From Thermoanaerobaculia bacterium (GTDB lineage: Bacteria; Acidobacteriota; Thermoanaerobaculia; Multivoradales; JAHEKO01): DNA of 44,635 nucleotides. The stretch's first letter is position 1, and each line of letters starts with the position of its first letter. The notes under the pieces were generated by a model. That model had not been told where the DNA came from and did not search any database. It saw nothing but the letters and a program-made list of their open reading frames with translations. The stretch lies in NCBI GenBank assembly GCA_945787525.1, contig CALZJC010000018.1, positions 1-44,635 on the forward strand. Direction: 5' to 3'. Positions 27,450 through 37,338 of this stretch are shown here, piece after piece. A program made the position numbers and the translations under genes.

Positions 27450-28088
27450 ATGGCGAGCGACAAAGATCTGGCCGTTCTCGGGCGGGGAGTCGAGGAGTGG
27501 AACGCCTGGCGGAACCAGACCGCGGGATGCCCCTGCGACCTCATGGGGGCCGACCTCAGGGGGGCGGACCTCAGGGGGGCGAACCTCCGCCACGCGAAGC
27601 TCGGCGGAGCGGACCTCGGCAGGGCGGATCTCCGCGGGGCGCAACTCCAGCGGGCGGAGCTCGGCGGGGCACAGCTCGGCGGGGCGAACCTCAGCGGGGC
27701 GGATCTCGGCGACGTCGACCTCAGCGGGGCGGATCTCGGCGACGCGGACCTCGGCGAAGCGGATCTCAGCCGGGCCAACCTCGACGGGGCCAACCTCAGC
27801 GGGGCGAAACTCGCCGGGGCGGATCTGACCAAGGCCCGACACCTGACCAGGCAGCAGTTGGACACCGCGCTGCTGGACTCATCCGTGAGAGGCCTGTCGG
27901 AAGACCTGACGGATCGACGTTTCGGCAAGGAGCGCCGGGAGAAGAGTAGCGGCCTCCGGAACGCACCCCTCTTCAGGCTCTGGCTGAATCGCCGGAAGGG
28001 CAAGGCGCGGCGGAGGCGGGAAGACTCTTTGGGGCCGGCTGATCCCGGCACTCGGCAAGGGCTTCCTCGAGGTGAGCTGCCAGAGTAG
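27450..28088 (+). CDS. Pentapeptide-repeat protein
   Basis: Run of A(D/N)LxG repeats: [35 protein letters not shown]...[16 protein letters not shown]. Confidence 0.92.
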   Translation: MASDKDLAVLGRGVEEWNAWRNQTAGCPCDLMGADLRGADLRGANLRHAKLGGADLGRADLRGAQLQRAELGGAQLGGANLSGADLGDVDLSGADLGDADLGEADLSRANLDGANLSGAKLAGADLTKARHLTRQQLDTALLDSSVRGLSEDLTDRRFGKERREKSSGLRNAPLFRLWLNRRKGKARRRREDSLGPADPGTRQGLPRGELPE

Positions 28089-28195
28089 CGCGCCCCGCCT
28101 TTCGGGGTGTTGCGGTGACTCCCCAACCGGCGCGAGGCTTGGGCCGTGGCGAGGGTAGGGCCTCGTCTCGCTCGGCGGGCGAGAGGTGCAGGCGG

Positions 28196-28429
28196 ATGAA
28201 GATCAAGCTGAACTACACCGGCTACCTGAAGTTCGACGGTGCCGAGACCGGCGCCTATGTCGAGGTCGAAAAGGGCGCGACCCTCGGCGATCTGCTCGCC
28301 GGTTTCGACGTGGCTCGGGACCAGCAGCGCTTTCTCAGGCTGTTTGCCAACGAAGAGAAGGTCGATCCCTCGTATGTCCTGCGGGATGGAGACGAGTTGA
28401 CGGTGATCATGCAGATCGGCGGCGGTTAG
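28196..28429 (+). CDS. MoaD/ThiS-family ubiquitin-like sulfur-carrier protein
   Basis: MKIKLNYTGYLKFDGAETGAYVEVEKGATLGDLLAGF...DPSYVLRDGDELTVIMQIGGG; C-terminal Gly-Gly typical of MoaD/ThiS. Confidence 0.85.
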   Translation: MKIKLNYTGYLKFDGAETGAYVEVEKGATLGDLLAGFDVARDQQRFLRLFANEEKVDPSYVLRDGDELTVIMQIGGG

Positions 28430-28444
28430 CCGCGCGGAGGGAAC

Positions 28445-29290
28445 ATGAGATTTGTTGATTTCCTGATCCCGGAAACGCTGGATGAGGCCCGGGCGGCTCT
28501 CGAGGCACTCGGCGACCGGGGCTACGCCTTCGCCGGCGGCACGGCGTTCCAGTACGTTTCCGACCGGCCGGGGGCGACCGCGGTCGACATCACGCGCCTC
28601 GGCCTGCGGGGCATCGACCAGACCGACGGCGGCTTCCGCGTCGGCGCCACGACAACGCTTACCGACCTGGTTCGCTACCAAGCGGACGGCTGGGTCCTCG
28701 ACCGGGTGGCGACGCGCATCCCGACTCACCAGGTGAGAAACGTCTCGACGGTGGGCGGCAACATCTCGCGCCTGTTTCCGTGGTCGGATCTGCCCCTGGC
28801 GCTGCTGGTGCTGGAGGGCGGCGTGGTCATCAGCGACGGGGAGGAGCAGACCCACGCGGCGCTCGAGTTCTTCACCGCCCAGCCCCTCAACCGGTTCGGT
28901 CACGGCGACCTGGTGACCGCGGTGACCCTGCCGGCGGTCTCTCCGCCGCTGGGCTTCGGCTTCAAGAAGGAGAACATCACCAACGCGGCGTTCGCCCTGA
29001 TGACCGGGGCCGCCGCCATCACCCTCGACGGCGAGCGCTTGGCCAAAGTGAGGCTGGCCGCCAACGGCGCCCTGGCGGTGCCGCAGCGGCTCACGGCGGT
29101 GGAGGATGCCCTCGAAGGCCGGGCGGCCGACCCGTCGCTCTTCGCCGGCGCCGTCGAGGACGGCATCGGCGGCCTCGACTGGCGCGGCCGCGAGGGCATG
29201 TCCGACGAGTTCGCCCGGCACCTGGGCGGCGTGATCCTCTGTGACGTCCTGGAGCAGGCGCTCCAGGCGGCGAAGGGAGAGGCGGAATGA
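28445..29290 (+). CDS. FAD-binding (medium) subunit of molybdenum hydroxylase (XDH/CODH type)
   Basis: MRFVDFLIPETLDEARAALEALGDRGYAFAGGTAFQ...NVSTVGGNISRLFPWSDLPLALLVL. Confidence 0.9.
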   Translation: MRFVDFLIPETLDEARAALEALGDRGYAFAGGTAFQYVSDRPGATAVDITRLGLRGIDQTDGGFRVGATTTLTDLVRYQADGWVLDRVATRIPTHQVRNVSTVGGNISRLFPWSDLPLALLVLEGGVVISDGEEQTHAALEFFTAQPLNRFGHGDLVTAVTLPAVSPPLGFGFKKENITNAAFALMTGAAAITLDGERLAKVRLAANGALAVPQRLTAVEDALEGRAADPSLFAGAVEDGIGGLDWRGREGMSDEFARHLGGVILCDVLEQALQAAKGEAE

Positions 29291-29781
29291 GCGTCGAGAA
29301 GGCGATACGCATCCAGCTCAACGGCGAGAGCCGCGAGTTCAACGTCACCGCGGGCGAGTCGCTGCTCGCCCTGCTGCGGCGCTCGGGCCTGACCGGCACC
29401 AAGCGCGGCTGCGAGGACGGCGCCTGCGGCTCGTGCACGGTGATCATGGACGGCGCGGCGGTCAACGCCTGCATCACCTTCGCCTTCCAGGCCCACGAGC
29501 GCGAGGTCTGGACCATCGAGAGCATCGGCGAGTACGACGACCCCAGCCCGCTCCAGAAGGCGATGGTCGAGGAGGCCGGCGTCCAGTGCGGCTTCTGTAT
29601 CCCGGGCATCGTCATGTCGGTCAAGGCGCTGCTGGACGAGATCCCCAACCCGACCCACGAGCAGATCCTCGAGAACCTGGACGGCAACTACTGCCGCTGC
29701 ACCGGCTACGAGAAGATCGAGGACGCCCTGCACAGAACCATCGCCGAGACCTCGGGGGAGGAGCCGCAATGGACAAGGTGA
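29287..29781 (+). CDS. [2Fe-2S] small subunit of molybdenum hydroxylase
   Basis: GTKRGCEDGACGSCTVIMDGAAVNACITFA...VQCGFCIPGIVMSVKALLDE...LDGNYCRCTGYEKI. Confidence 0.95.
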   Translation: MSVEKAIRIQLNGESREFNVTAGESLLALLRRSGLTGTKRGCEDGACGSCTVIMDGAAVNACITFAFQAHEREVWTIESIGEYDDPSPLQKAMVEEAGVQCGFCIPGIVMSVKALLDEIPNPTHEQILENLDGNYCRCTGYEKIEDALHRTIAETSGEEPQWTR

Positions 29782-32132
29782 AGGAGTTCAAGGTGGTCAA
29801 CAAGTCGGTCGACAAGATCGACTCCATGCAGCTGGCCCTGGGCAAGCCGTCGTTCGTGGCCGATCTGGTGCCCGAGGACGCCCTGATCATCAAGATGCTC
29901 GGGAGTCCCCATTCCCACGCGCGCATCACGTCCATCGACACCAGCGCCGCCGAGGCGATGCCCGGCGTGCACTGCGTGCTGTGCCACGAGAACTCGCCGC
30001 GCCACCTGCACCTGACCGCCGGCCAGGGCTATCCGGAGCCCTCGCCGTACGACACGGCGGTGTTCGACTACAAGGTGCGCCACGTCGGCGACCGGGTCGC
30101 GGCGGTCGCCGCCGAGACCGCGGAGATCGCCGAGGCGGCGCTCGAGAAGATCGAGGTCGAGTACGAGGTGCTCGAGCCGGTGCTCTCCATCGAAGAGGCG
30201 CTGCGCGACGGCTCGCCGGTGATCCACGACGAGCCCGATGTCAGCCACCCGCTGCCGGTGCCGTTCCAGCCGGAGAAGAACATCGTCTCCGAGGTGGGCA
30301 TGAAGGAGGGCGACCTCGACCACGAGATGGAGACCGCCGACTACACCTTCGACCACTTCTACGAGACGCCGTACGCCCAGCACGTGCCCATCGAGACCCA
30401 CGTCTCGTTCGCCTACCTGGACGCCGCGGACCGGGTGGTGATCGTCACCTCGACCCAGGTGCCGTTTCACTGCCGGCGGATCGTCGCCCAGGCGCTGGGT
30501 ATGGACGTCAAGAAGTTCCGGGTGATCAAGCCGCGCATCGGCGGCGGCTTCGGCTCGAAGCAGGAGATGCTGCTCGAGGACGTCTGCGCCCTGATGGCGC
30601 TGCGCACCCGTCGATGCTGCTTCTGGCAGCTGACCCGCGAGGAGAACTTCCGCTACGGTCGCACTCGGCACCCGATCAACTTCCGGCTGCGCACGGCGAT
30701 GACCGCCGAGGGCGTGCTAACCGGGATCGGCATGGAGGCGGTCTGCAACACCGGCGCCTACGGCGGCCACGGTCTGCCGGTGGTGGGCTGCTGCGGCAGC
30801 AAGGTGCTGCCGCTGTATCGCTGGAAGCACATCGACTTCGACGCCAAGGTGGTCTACACCAACCTGCCGGTGGGTGGCGCCTATCGCGGCTTTGGTGCCA
30901 CCCAGGCCTACTTCGCCCTCGAGAGCCAGCTCGACGAGATGGGCCACGCCATCGGCATGGATCCGGTGGAGATGCGGCTCAAGAACCACATCCAGGAGGG
31001 CGAGGGCTCGCCGGTGTTCGCCGCCCTGGGCGAGGGCAAGGCCGGGGTCGAGATGACCATCGGCAGCTGTGGCCTCAGCGAGTGCATCAAGCTCGGCGCC
31101 GAGGAGATCGGCTGGGGCCGGCGCACCCTGCCCGAGGAGAAGACTGGCCGCTACCGCCGCGGCCTCGGCCTGGCCACCCTGATGCAGGGCTCGAGCATCC
31201 CCGAGATCGACATGGGTGCCGCCTCCATCAAGATGAACGAGGACGGATCGTTCAACCTGCTCTTCGGGGCCACCGATCTGGGGACGGGCGCCGACACGGT
31301 GCTGGCGCAGATCGCTGCGGAGGAGCTGGGCACCACCGTCGACATGATGCTGGTCTACGCCTGCGACACCGATCTCACCCCGTTCGACGTCGGCGCCTAC
31401 GCCTCGAGCACGACCTATCTGAGCGGCGAGGCGGTGCGCAAGGCGGCGGCCAAGGTCAAGGCGCAGATCCTCGGGGTTGCCGCCGAGATGATGAACAAGC
31501 CGATCGACGAGCTCACGGTCCGGGACGCCAACGTGGTGGCGGCGGACGGCAGCGAGGTCACCTTCTCGGCCGTCGCCGTCTACTCGCTCTACGAGCGCAA
31601 CCAGTTCCAGATCATGGACGTGGCGTCACACATCACCCACAAGTCGCCGCCGCCCTTCTCCGCCCACTACGTGGACGTGGTGGTGGACACCTTCACCGGC
31701 AAGGTGAAGGTGGAGAAGTACGTCGCCGCCATCGACTGCGGCACGGCGATCAACCCCAAGCTGGCCGAGGGCCAGACCGAAGGCGCGGTGATGAACGGCG
31801 TCAGCTATGCCATCTGCGAGGAGTACCTGTTCGACTCCAAGGGCCGCATGACCAACGCCAACATGCAGGATTACCACATCCACTCGCTCCGGGATAAGCC
31901 GAAGATCAAGACCATCCTGGTGCCGAGCTACGAGGACACCGGCCCGTTCGGGGCCAAGAGCGTCTCCGAGATCTCCATCAACGGCGCCGCGCCGGCCATC
32001 GGCAACGCCATCTTCAACGCCACCGGAGCGCGCCTGCGCCGGTTCCCGTTCACGCCGGAGCGGGTCTGGAGGGCGATCCGGGAGCAGTCGACCGTTCCCA
32101 GCCCGAGCCCGGAGGCTGTTCTGTCGATCTAA
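29769..32132 (+). CDS. Molybdopterin-binding large subunit, xanthine dehydrogenase/aldehyde oxidase family
   Basis: IGGGFGSKQEMLLEDVCAL, GAYRGFGATQAYFALESQLDEM, catalytic-Glu region GAKSVSEISINGAAPAIGNAI; ATG overlaps small-subunit 3' end. Confidence 0.93.
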   Translation: MDKVKEFKVVNKSVDKIDSMQLALGKPSFVADLVPEDALIIKMLGSPHSHARITSIDTSAAEAMPGVHCVLCHENSPRHLHLTAGQGYPEPSPYDTAVFDYKVRHVGDRVAAVAAETAEIAEAALEKIEVEYEVLEPVLSIEEALRDGSPVIHDEPDVSHPLPVPFQPEKNIVSEVGMKEGDLDHEMETADYTFDHFYETPYAQHVPIETHVSFAYLDAADRVVIVTSTQVPFHCRRIVAQALGMDVKKFRVIKPRIGGGFGSKQEMLLEDVCALMALRTRRCCFWQLTREENFRYGRTRHPINFRLRTAMTAEGVLTGIGMEAVCNTGAYGGHGLPVVGCCGSKVLPLYRWKHIDFDAKVVYTNLPVGGAYRGFGATQAYFALESQLDEMGHAIGMDPVEMRLKNHIQEGEGSPVFAALGEGKAGVEMTIGSCGLSECIKLGAEEIGWGRRTLPEEKTGRYRRGLGLATLMQGSSIPEIDMGAASIKMNEDGSFNLLFGATDLGTGADTVLAQIAAEELGTTVDMMLVYACDTDLTPFDVGAYASSTTYLSGEAVRKAAAKVKAQILGVAAEMMNKPIDELTVRDANVVAADGSEVTFSAVAVYSLYERNQFQIMDVASHITHKSPPPFSAHYVDVVVDTFTGKVKVEKYVAAIDCGTAINPKLAEGQTEGAVMNGVSYAICEEYLFDSKGRMTNANMQDYHIHSLRDKPKIKTILVPSYEDTGPFGAKSVSEISINGAAPAIGNAIFNATGARLRRFPFTPERVWRAIREQSTVPSPSPEAVLSI

Positions 32133-32249
32133 GGCGCATCCACAGATGCGGGCCACTGTTCAGAGGCCCTTGGCGGCCGCGGTTCTGCATCGACGACCGG
32201 CCGTTCCGGCGCTGCGGGTGGAGCTCAAGGAGAGGCCCGAGCAGCCGTC

Positions 32250-32660
32250 TCAGGCGATCGTTTCGACCCCCGGGTAGGCCCGCAGCGCCCGGTCCAGTGT
32301 CGCCAGGACCAGCCCATCCACCAGGGCGGTTGCGGCCAGGAATCGGTCCGCCGGGTCGCGGGAAGGGAAGTCGGCGAAGGTCTCGCTGGCGATGGCGATC
32401 GAATGGGTGAGCGGCGCCATGCGGGTGCCGGAGACCGCAAGCGCCTTCTCGACCCATGACAGCGGGTCGGGCTCGAGCTCCAGGCTACCCCGGCGTGCCA
32501 GCACCAACGTCTCCCAGACAGAGACCGGAGAGAGGTAGATGCCGGTGGGCGCTTCGCGCAGAGCCCTACGCAGCCGCTCGGAGAGCCGCTCGGGCTCGAG
32601 CAGGCTCCAGATCCAGACGTGCGTGTCCAGCAGCACCTTCAACGGCGTAGCGCCTCCCAT
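32250..32660 (-). CDS. PIN-domain toxin of type II TA system
   Basis: KVLLDTHVWIWSLLEPERLSERLRRAL...ISLSPVSVWE-type block (IYLSPVSVWETLVLARRGSL)...FPSRDPADRFLAATALVDGLVLATLD. Confidence 0.9.
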   Translation of the reverse strand: MGGATPLKVLLDTHVWIWSLLEPERLSERLRRALREAPTGIYLSPVSVWETLVLARRGSLELEPDPLSWVEKALAVSGTRMAPLTHSIAIASETFADFPSRDPADRFLAATALVDGLVLATLDRALRAYPGVETIA

Positions 32661-32878
32661 TCGTCCTCGTCCGTCGCCGGCGCCACCAGATCACCGCGGA
32701 CCTTGGCTGTTCCGCGCATTGCTCCCAACCAGTCATCGTCGGGATCGGGCGCCAGCGGCGCGAGTTGGGCCACCGGCACCCCTCGCTTTGTGACCACGAT
32801 GGCCTCGCCCGTCGCGCGAACCTCTTCGAGGAGCCGCAGGCAGGTCTGCTTGAATTGGCCGGCCGGGATGGTCTTCAT
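32639..32878 (-). CDS. Phd/YefM-family antitoxin
   Basis: MKTIPAGQFKQTCLRLLEEVRATGEAIVVTKRGVPVAQLAPL; overlaps PIN gene. Confidence 0.9.
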   Translation of the reverse strand: MKTIPAGQFKQTCLRLLEEVRATGEAIVVTKRGVPVAQLAPLAPDPDDDWLGAMRGTAKVRGDLVAPATDEDEWEALRR

Positions 32879-32942
32879 GGGTGGAAAGATTACCATGGAT
32901 ACAGTCCATGGACAAGTTTGCCGCCGTCATAAAATCGGCAGT

Positions 32943-34283
32943 ATGGCGTCGAAGTCCCTGGGCCAGCTCTGGCACTCGGTCGCCGACCGGGGGCGCGAGA
33001 TCCTCGCCCGGCGGCGTGACGAACGGGAGGTGCGCTCGGTCGGCAACCTGTGCCGGGACCTCATGTCCGAGCGGGGCGAGGCTTCGGGGGTGGCGCTGGC
33101 GCGGGAGGTGGTCGAGCACTTCGCGGCCATGGACAAGGGGCAGAGGCTGGCCTTCTTCGAGTTCCTCCACGCCGAGTTTGCGCCCGACACCGAGGAGATC
33201 ACCCGCGCCGCCGGCGCCTATCTCGGCCGCCCTGACGCGGACACGCTGCGCGACCTCGGCCGCGCCGTCGAGCCGCCGCGGCAGGAGCTGATCCGGCGCG
33301 TCAACCTGGCGCCAAACGGCACCGCGGCGATCGTCGCCATGCGCGCCAGCCTGCTGCCCCTCCTGCGGCGCCATCCGAGGCTGGCGCAGGTCGATGCCGA
33401 TATCCGCCATGTGCTGCGCTCCTGGTTCAACCGCGGCTTTTTGGTGTTGCGGCGGATCGACTGGAACACGCCGGCGGCGCTGCTGGAGAAGCTGATCGAG
33501 CACGAGGCGGTGCACGAGATCAGCGGCTGGCCGGATATGCGGCGGCGGCTCGCCGAGGACCGCCGCTGCTTCGCTTTCTTCCACCCGGCGCTGCCCGACG
33601 AGCCGTTGATCTTTGTCGAGGTCGCCCTGCTCGACGGCCTGGCGGACTCGATCGAGTCCCTGCTGACGCTGGAGCAGGGACCGCGGGACGTCGGGCGGGC
33701 CAACACCGCCATCTTCTACTCGATCAACAACTGCCAGGATGGATTGCGGGGCATCTCGTTCGGCAGCTTCCTGATCAAGCAGGTGGTCTTCGACCTGGTG
33801 CACGAGCAGCCGCGGCTCAAGCATTTCGCGACCCTGTCGCCGATGCCGGGCCTGCGCGGCTGGCTCGAGCGAGTCGCGGCCGAGAACAGGGAGGGCCTGG
33901 AGCCGGAGGAGATGCGAGCGATCCGGGCGGTCGCCAAGCCCGGCTGGCACAAGAGACCGAAGGCGGCCGAGTCGCTCAGGGAGCCGCTGCTCCGCCTCGG
34001 GGCCCGCTATCTGTTGGAGGCGAAGGACGGGCGTGAGCCGTTCGACCGTGTGGCTCGCTTTCATCTCGGCAACGGGGCACGGGTCGAGCGGCTCAACTGG
34101 CTGGCCGATCCGTCGGAGCGGGGCCTCCGGCAGTCGGCGGGCATGATGGTGAACTACGCCTACCTACCCAACCAGATCGAGAAGAACCACGAGGCCTACG
34201 TCAAGCGCGACAAGGTAGCCGCGGCCGCCGCGGTGCGGGCGCTGGCGCGCCGGAAGCAGCGGCGGGCGCCGAAGGGCGACTGA
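32943..34283 (+). CDS. Malonyl-CoA decarboxylase
   Basis: WNTPAALLEKLIEHEAVHEISGWPDMRRRLAEDRRCFAFFHPALPDEPLIFVEVAL...FYSINNCQDGLRGISFGSFLIKQV...FATLSPMPG. Confidence 0.95.
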   Translation: MASKSLGQLWHSVADRGREILARRRDEREVRSVGNLCRDLMSERGEASGVALAREVVEHFAAMDKGQRLAFFEFLHAEFAPDTEEITRAAGAYLGRPDADTLRDLGRAVEPPRQELIRRVNLAPNGTAAIVAMRASLLPLLRRHPRLAQVDADIRHVLRSWFNRGFLVLRRIDWNTPAALLEKLIEHEAVHEISGWPDMRRRLAEDRRCFAFFHPALPDEPLIFVEVALLDGLADSIESLLTLEQGPRDVGRANTAIFYSINNCQDGLRGISFGSFLIKQVVFDLVHEQPRLKHFATLSPMPGLRGWLERVAAENREGLEPEEMRAIRAVAKPGWHKRPKAAESLREPLLRLGARYLLEAKDGREPFDRVARFHLGNGARVERLNWLADPSERGLRQSAGMMVNYAYLPNQIEKNHEAYVKRDKVAAAAAVRALARRKQRRAPKGD

Positions 34284-34307
34284 CTCTGGGATACCCTCGG
34301 ATTGCCG

Positions 34308-35795
34308 ATGTCCGGACCCTCCTCGGGTTGGCGGTCGCTCGCCGTTATCCTCACCTGCCAGCTGTGCCTGGCGTGCCCAGCTGACGACCGGCGGGCCTTC
34401 TCGCCCCTGCCCTATCTGGCCGACCTCGCCCAACTCGAGTCGTTCACCGCCGGCACCTACGCCAACTTCGAGTGGGCGCTGAGCGAGGGCGGGCTGGATC
34501 CGGTGGCGGTGCACGGTGAGGCGCGCCGGGCGATCCTCGCGGCGACAAGGGATGAAGAGGCCGCCAGGGCCCTGCACGGGTTTGTCGACGCATTCGGGGA
34601 TGGACACTTCCTCCTGCGGCCCGAAGGAGTCGGCCAGGGAGGGCCCGACGGCGGCGGGCCGGCGGGACCCGGCCCCGAGACCCCGGCGGCCGAAGCCTGC
34701 TCCCGGCTCGGCTACGAAGAGCACGACCACTCCTTCCGGCTGGACTTCGGCGACGGCCTTCGACCCGTCACCCCGTCCGAGGACCCGGTCCCTGCCGGCT
34801 GGCTCGGGACCGGCGGTGCGAGGGTCGGTATCATCCGGATCGACGAGTTCGGCGCCAACCGGTTCGGCGAGTACTGCCCGCAGACCTGGGAGGCCTATAG
34901 GCGGCAGCTGGACGGGGCTTGTGACGACTGGCCGTGCGAGTACGGCTTCCGGCTCGCGATCGTCGACCGCCTGCTCGACGAGATCGCCGGCAGGATCACC
35001 GCCCTCGAGGAGCATGGGATCACTGCCCTGGTGGTCGACATCACCGGCAACGGTGGCGGCTCCGACTGGATCCACCCGACCGCCGGCATGCTCACCGAGA
35101 CGCCGCTGGCGGGCAACGGCCGCTCCGTGGTGCGTCATCCCCACTGGCGTGGGATCTTCGGCGAGATGGCCGCCGACGTCGATCGGGATCTGGCGCGCAA
35201 CGATCTCTCCCTCGAGCAGCGGCGTTTGCTCGAGGAGGTGCGAGCACGGCTCGAGGCAGGCATGGTCGAGGCTGCCGAGGCGTGCGATCTCTCGTCGGTG
35301 TGGGAGGAGGGGCCCGGCGAGCTGCCCTGCACCCTCCTGGTTCGGGACAAACTGTTCACGACGGGTCTGCTGGCCGCCCCACCGCCGATCGATACCGAGG
35401 GCCTGAGCGCGCGTTCGAGCCTCTACAAGGCGCTGGACTACGGTCAGCGAGCCATCGCCTGGCGCGGCCCTCTGGCGGTGCTGACGGATCATGACACCGC
35501 CTCCGCCTCGGAGTTGTTCGCCGCCCTGCTGCGCGACAACGACGCCGCGACGTTGATCGGCGAACGCACCCACGGCACCGGCTGTGGCTACAGCAACGGC
35601 GGCATCCAGACCGTGCTCGAGCATTCACGGCTCGAGGTCTGGCTGCCCGACTGCGTACGCCACCGGCGGGGCGGCGGAAGCGAGCGGGCCGGGATCACGG
35701 CGGACCTGCCGATTGAGTGGATACGCGGCCAGACCGCACGAGAGAAGGGCGCCCGCTTTCTGGCGCAGATCGAGCGCTGGGTCGGGGCGCTCTAG
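34308..35795 (+). CDS. S41-family peptidase-like exported protein
   Basis: Lipoprotein-like N-terminus; ALVVDITGNGGGSDWIHPTAGML and TDHDTASASELFAALLRDNDAATLIGERTHGTGCG resemble the S41 nucleophile region. Confidence 0.75.
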   Translation: MSGPSSGWRSLAVILTCQLCLACPADDRRAFSPLPYLADLAQLESFTAGTYANFEWALSEGGLDPVAVHGEARRAILAATRDEEAARALHGFVDAFGDGHFLLRPEGVGQGGPDGGGPAGPGPETPAAEACSRLGYEEHDHSFRLDFGDGLRPVTPSEDPVPAGWLGTGGARVGIIRIDEFGANRFGEYCPQTWEAYRRQLDGACDDWPCEYGFRLAIVDRLLDEIAGRITALEEHGITALVVDITGNGGGSDWIHPTAGMLTETPLAGNGRSVVRHPHWRGIFGEMAADVDRDLARNDLSLEQRRLLEEVRARLEAGMVEAAEACDLSSVWEEGPGELPCTLLVRDKLFTTGLLAAPPPIDTEGLSARSSLYKALDYGQRAIAWRGPLAVLTDHDTASASELFAALLRDNDAATLIGERTHGTGCGYSNGGIQTVLEHSRLEVWLPDCVRHRRGGGSERAGITADLPIEWIRGQTAREKGARFLAQIERWVGAL

Positions 35796-35976
35796 CCCGC
35801 CCTTCTCACCGATCCTCTACTGCAATGCCGAATCTGCCCGCATCTGCCGCGTTCTGCTCGGTCGGCCATCCTCTCGGCGAACTTACGAGTAACGCCTGCG
35901 GTGACCTCGGTCGCAAGCCCTGCATCTGCAGACAGCGACGGAATCTCGCTAAGAGGCCGGTGAGAAAGGCGGGCTA
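35793..35976. mobile_element. MITE-like inverted-repeat element filling the S41/enolase-superfamily intergenic space
   Basis: TAGCCCGCCCTTCTCACCGATCCTCT at 35793 and AGAGGCCGGTGAGAAAGGCGGGCTA ending 35976 form imperfect ~25-bp TIRs; TA at both edges. Confidence 0.6.
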
Positions 35977-35978
35977 GG

Positions 35979-37307
35979 ATGCGTATCGATCGCATCGATC
36001 TCTGGCATGTGGCGGTACCTCTGCCGGCGCCGTTTCATCCGGCCTGGATCCCGGGCTTCACCCAGTCGGACAACCGGTTCGATCTCATCCGGCTGACGAC
36101 GCGGTCGGGTCTCGAGGGCTGGTCGGCCGCGCCGCGCATGGGACGCGAACGAGCCGGGCTCGGGGCGCTGCTCGGCCCCTACTTCCTGGGCGAGCGGGCC
36201 GACGACATCGCCAACGTGCGCCAGCGGATTCGCGAGATGGGCTATCTCGGCTGGCGCTGCGGCTGGATCGAGGCCGCCTGCTGGGACCTGGTGGGCAAGG
36301 CCCGCGGCAAGCCGGTCTACGAGCTGCTGGGCGGCAGCGGCGGCCGGGTGGAGACCTACGCGTCGAGCGGCGAGGTCCGGTCGGGCGTCGGCCGGGCGGC
36401 GGAGATCGAGGCGCGTTTGGCGGAGGGTTTCAAGGCGGTCAAGCTGCGGGTCCACGATGACACCCTGGCCGAGGACTGCGCCCAGGTCCGAGAGGCTCGC
36501 GCCGCCGTGGGTGACGCGCCCGTCCTGGGGGTCGACGCCAATCAAGGCTGGCGCGTCGCCGCCATTGCGGATGCCCCTACCTGGGACTACGAGCGCGCGC
36601 TGGCCTTCTGCCGTGAGGCCGAAGAGCGGGGCTTCACCTGGGTGGAGGAGCCCCTGCCGATGGACGACTACGCCGGGCTGGCGAGGTTGCGGGCGGCCAC
36701 CCAAGTGGCCGTCGCGGGCGGCGAGCTCAACAGCCAAGGGCTACCGGAGTTCCGGACGATGCTGGAGCGAGGATGTCTCGACTGGTATCAACCCGATGCG
36801 GTTTTCGCCGGCGGTATCGCCGAGAGCTGGGCAATCGCCCGACATGTCGCCGCCGCCGGCGCGGTCTACTCTCCCCACACCTGGACCAACGGCATCGGCT
36901 TCGCCATCAACCTGCAGCTGTTCGCCGCCTCGCCGGGCCGCGGCACCTCACGGCTCGAGTACCCTTACGATCCGCCCGGTTGGGTGCCGGAGGGCCGCGA
37001 CGGCCTGCTCGTCGAGCCCTGGCTGCATCGCGACGGCGAGATCATCCTGCCGGAGCGCCCGGGGCTCGGCTTCGAGATCGACCGCCGGGCCCTGCGTCGG
37101 CAAGGCAAGCGGTTCTACACCGCCACCGGGCGGCGGGTGGCCGTCGGTGCCGTGCTGGACCGTGGGCTGTCGGAGGCCAGACGGTTGGGCCGGGTGCGCG
37201 GGCAGCGACTGGCCTCGCGGGACCGCTGGCTGGACGAGATTGGGGGCGATCCGGCCGTGGACCCTCTTCGTGCCCTCGGCCCTCCTTCGCCCCGGGAACC
37301 CACCTGA
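35979..37307 (+). CDS. Enolase-superfamily (mandelate racemase/muconate lactonizing-like) enzyme
   Basis: MRIDRIDLWHVAVPLPAPFHPAW...WIEAACWDLVGKARGKPVYELLGG...GFKAVKLRVHDD...VLGVDANQGW...WVEEPLPMDDYAGLARL...VAGGELNS. Confidence 0.9.
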   Translation: MRIDRIDLWHVAVPLPAPFHPAWIPGFTQSDNRFDLIRLTTRSGLEGWSAAPRMGRERAGLGALLGPYFLGERADDIANVRQRIREMGYLGWRCGWIEAACWDLVGKARGKPVYELLGGSGGRVETYASSGEVRSGVGRAAEIEARLAEGFKAVKLRVHDDTLAEDCAQVREARAAVGDAPVLGVDANQGWRVAAIADAPTWDYERALAFCREAEERGFTWVEEPLPMDDYAGLARLRAATQVAVAGGELNSQGLPEFRTMLERGCLDWYQPDAVFAGGIAESWAIARHVAAAGAVYSPHTWTNGIGFAINLQLFAASPGRGTSRLEYPYDPPGWVPEGRDGLLVEPWLHRDGEIILPERPGLGFEIDRRALRRQGKRFYTATGRRVAVGAVLDRGLSEARRLGRVRGQRLASRDRWLDEIGGDPAVDPLRALGPPSPREPT

Positions 37308-37338
37308 GGCGATCGGATCGGCCGCGGATCGCCGGATG

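Noticed and set aside
27540-27830. 15-bp periodic DNA as a possible CRISPR/minisatellite
   Set aside because: Periodicity is explained by pentapeptide-repeat codons (A-D/N-L-x-G).
27407-29221. 604-aa minus-strand ORF
   Set aside because: Antisense of the pentapeptide-repeat and FAD-subunit genes; SAPRSAPLR repeats are simply the complement of the pentapeptide codons.
35500-35600. S41-like protein as an inactive pseudo-protease because GERTHGTG lacks the CtpA-type Lys
   Set aside because: Some S41 subgroups differ at this position; without alignment the absence is not evidence of inactivity.
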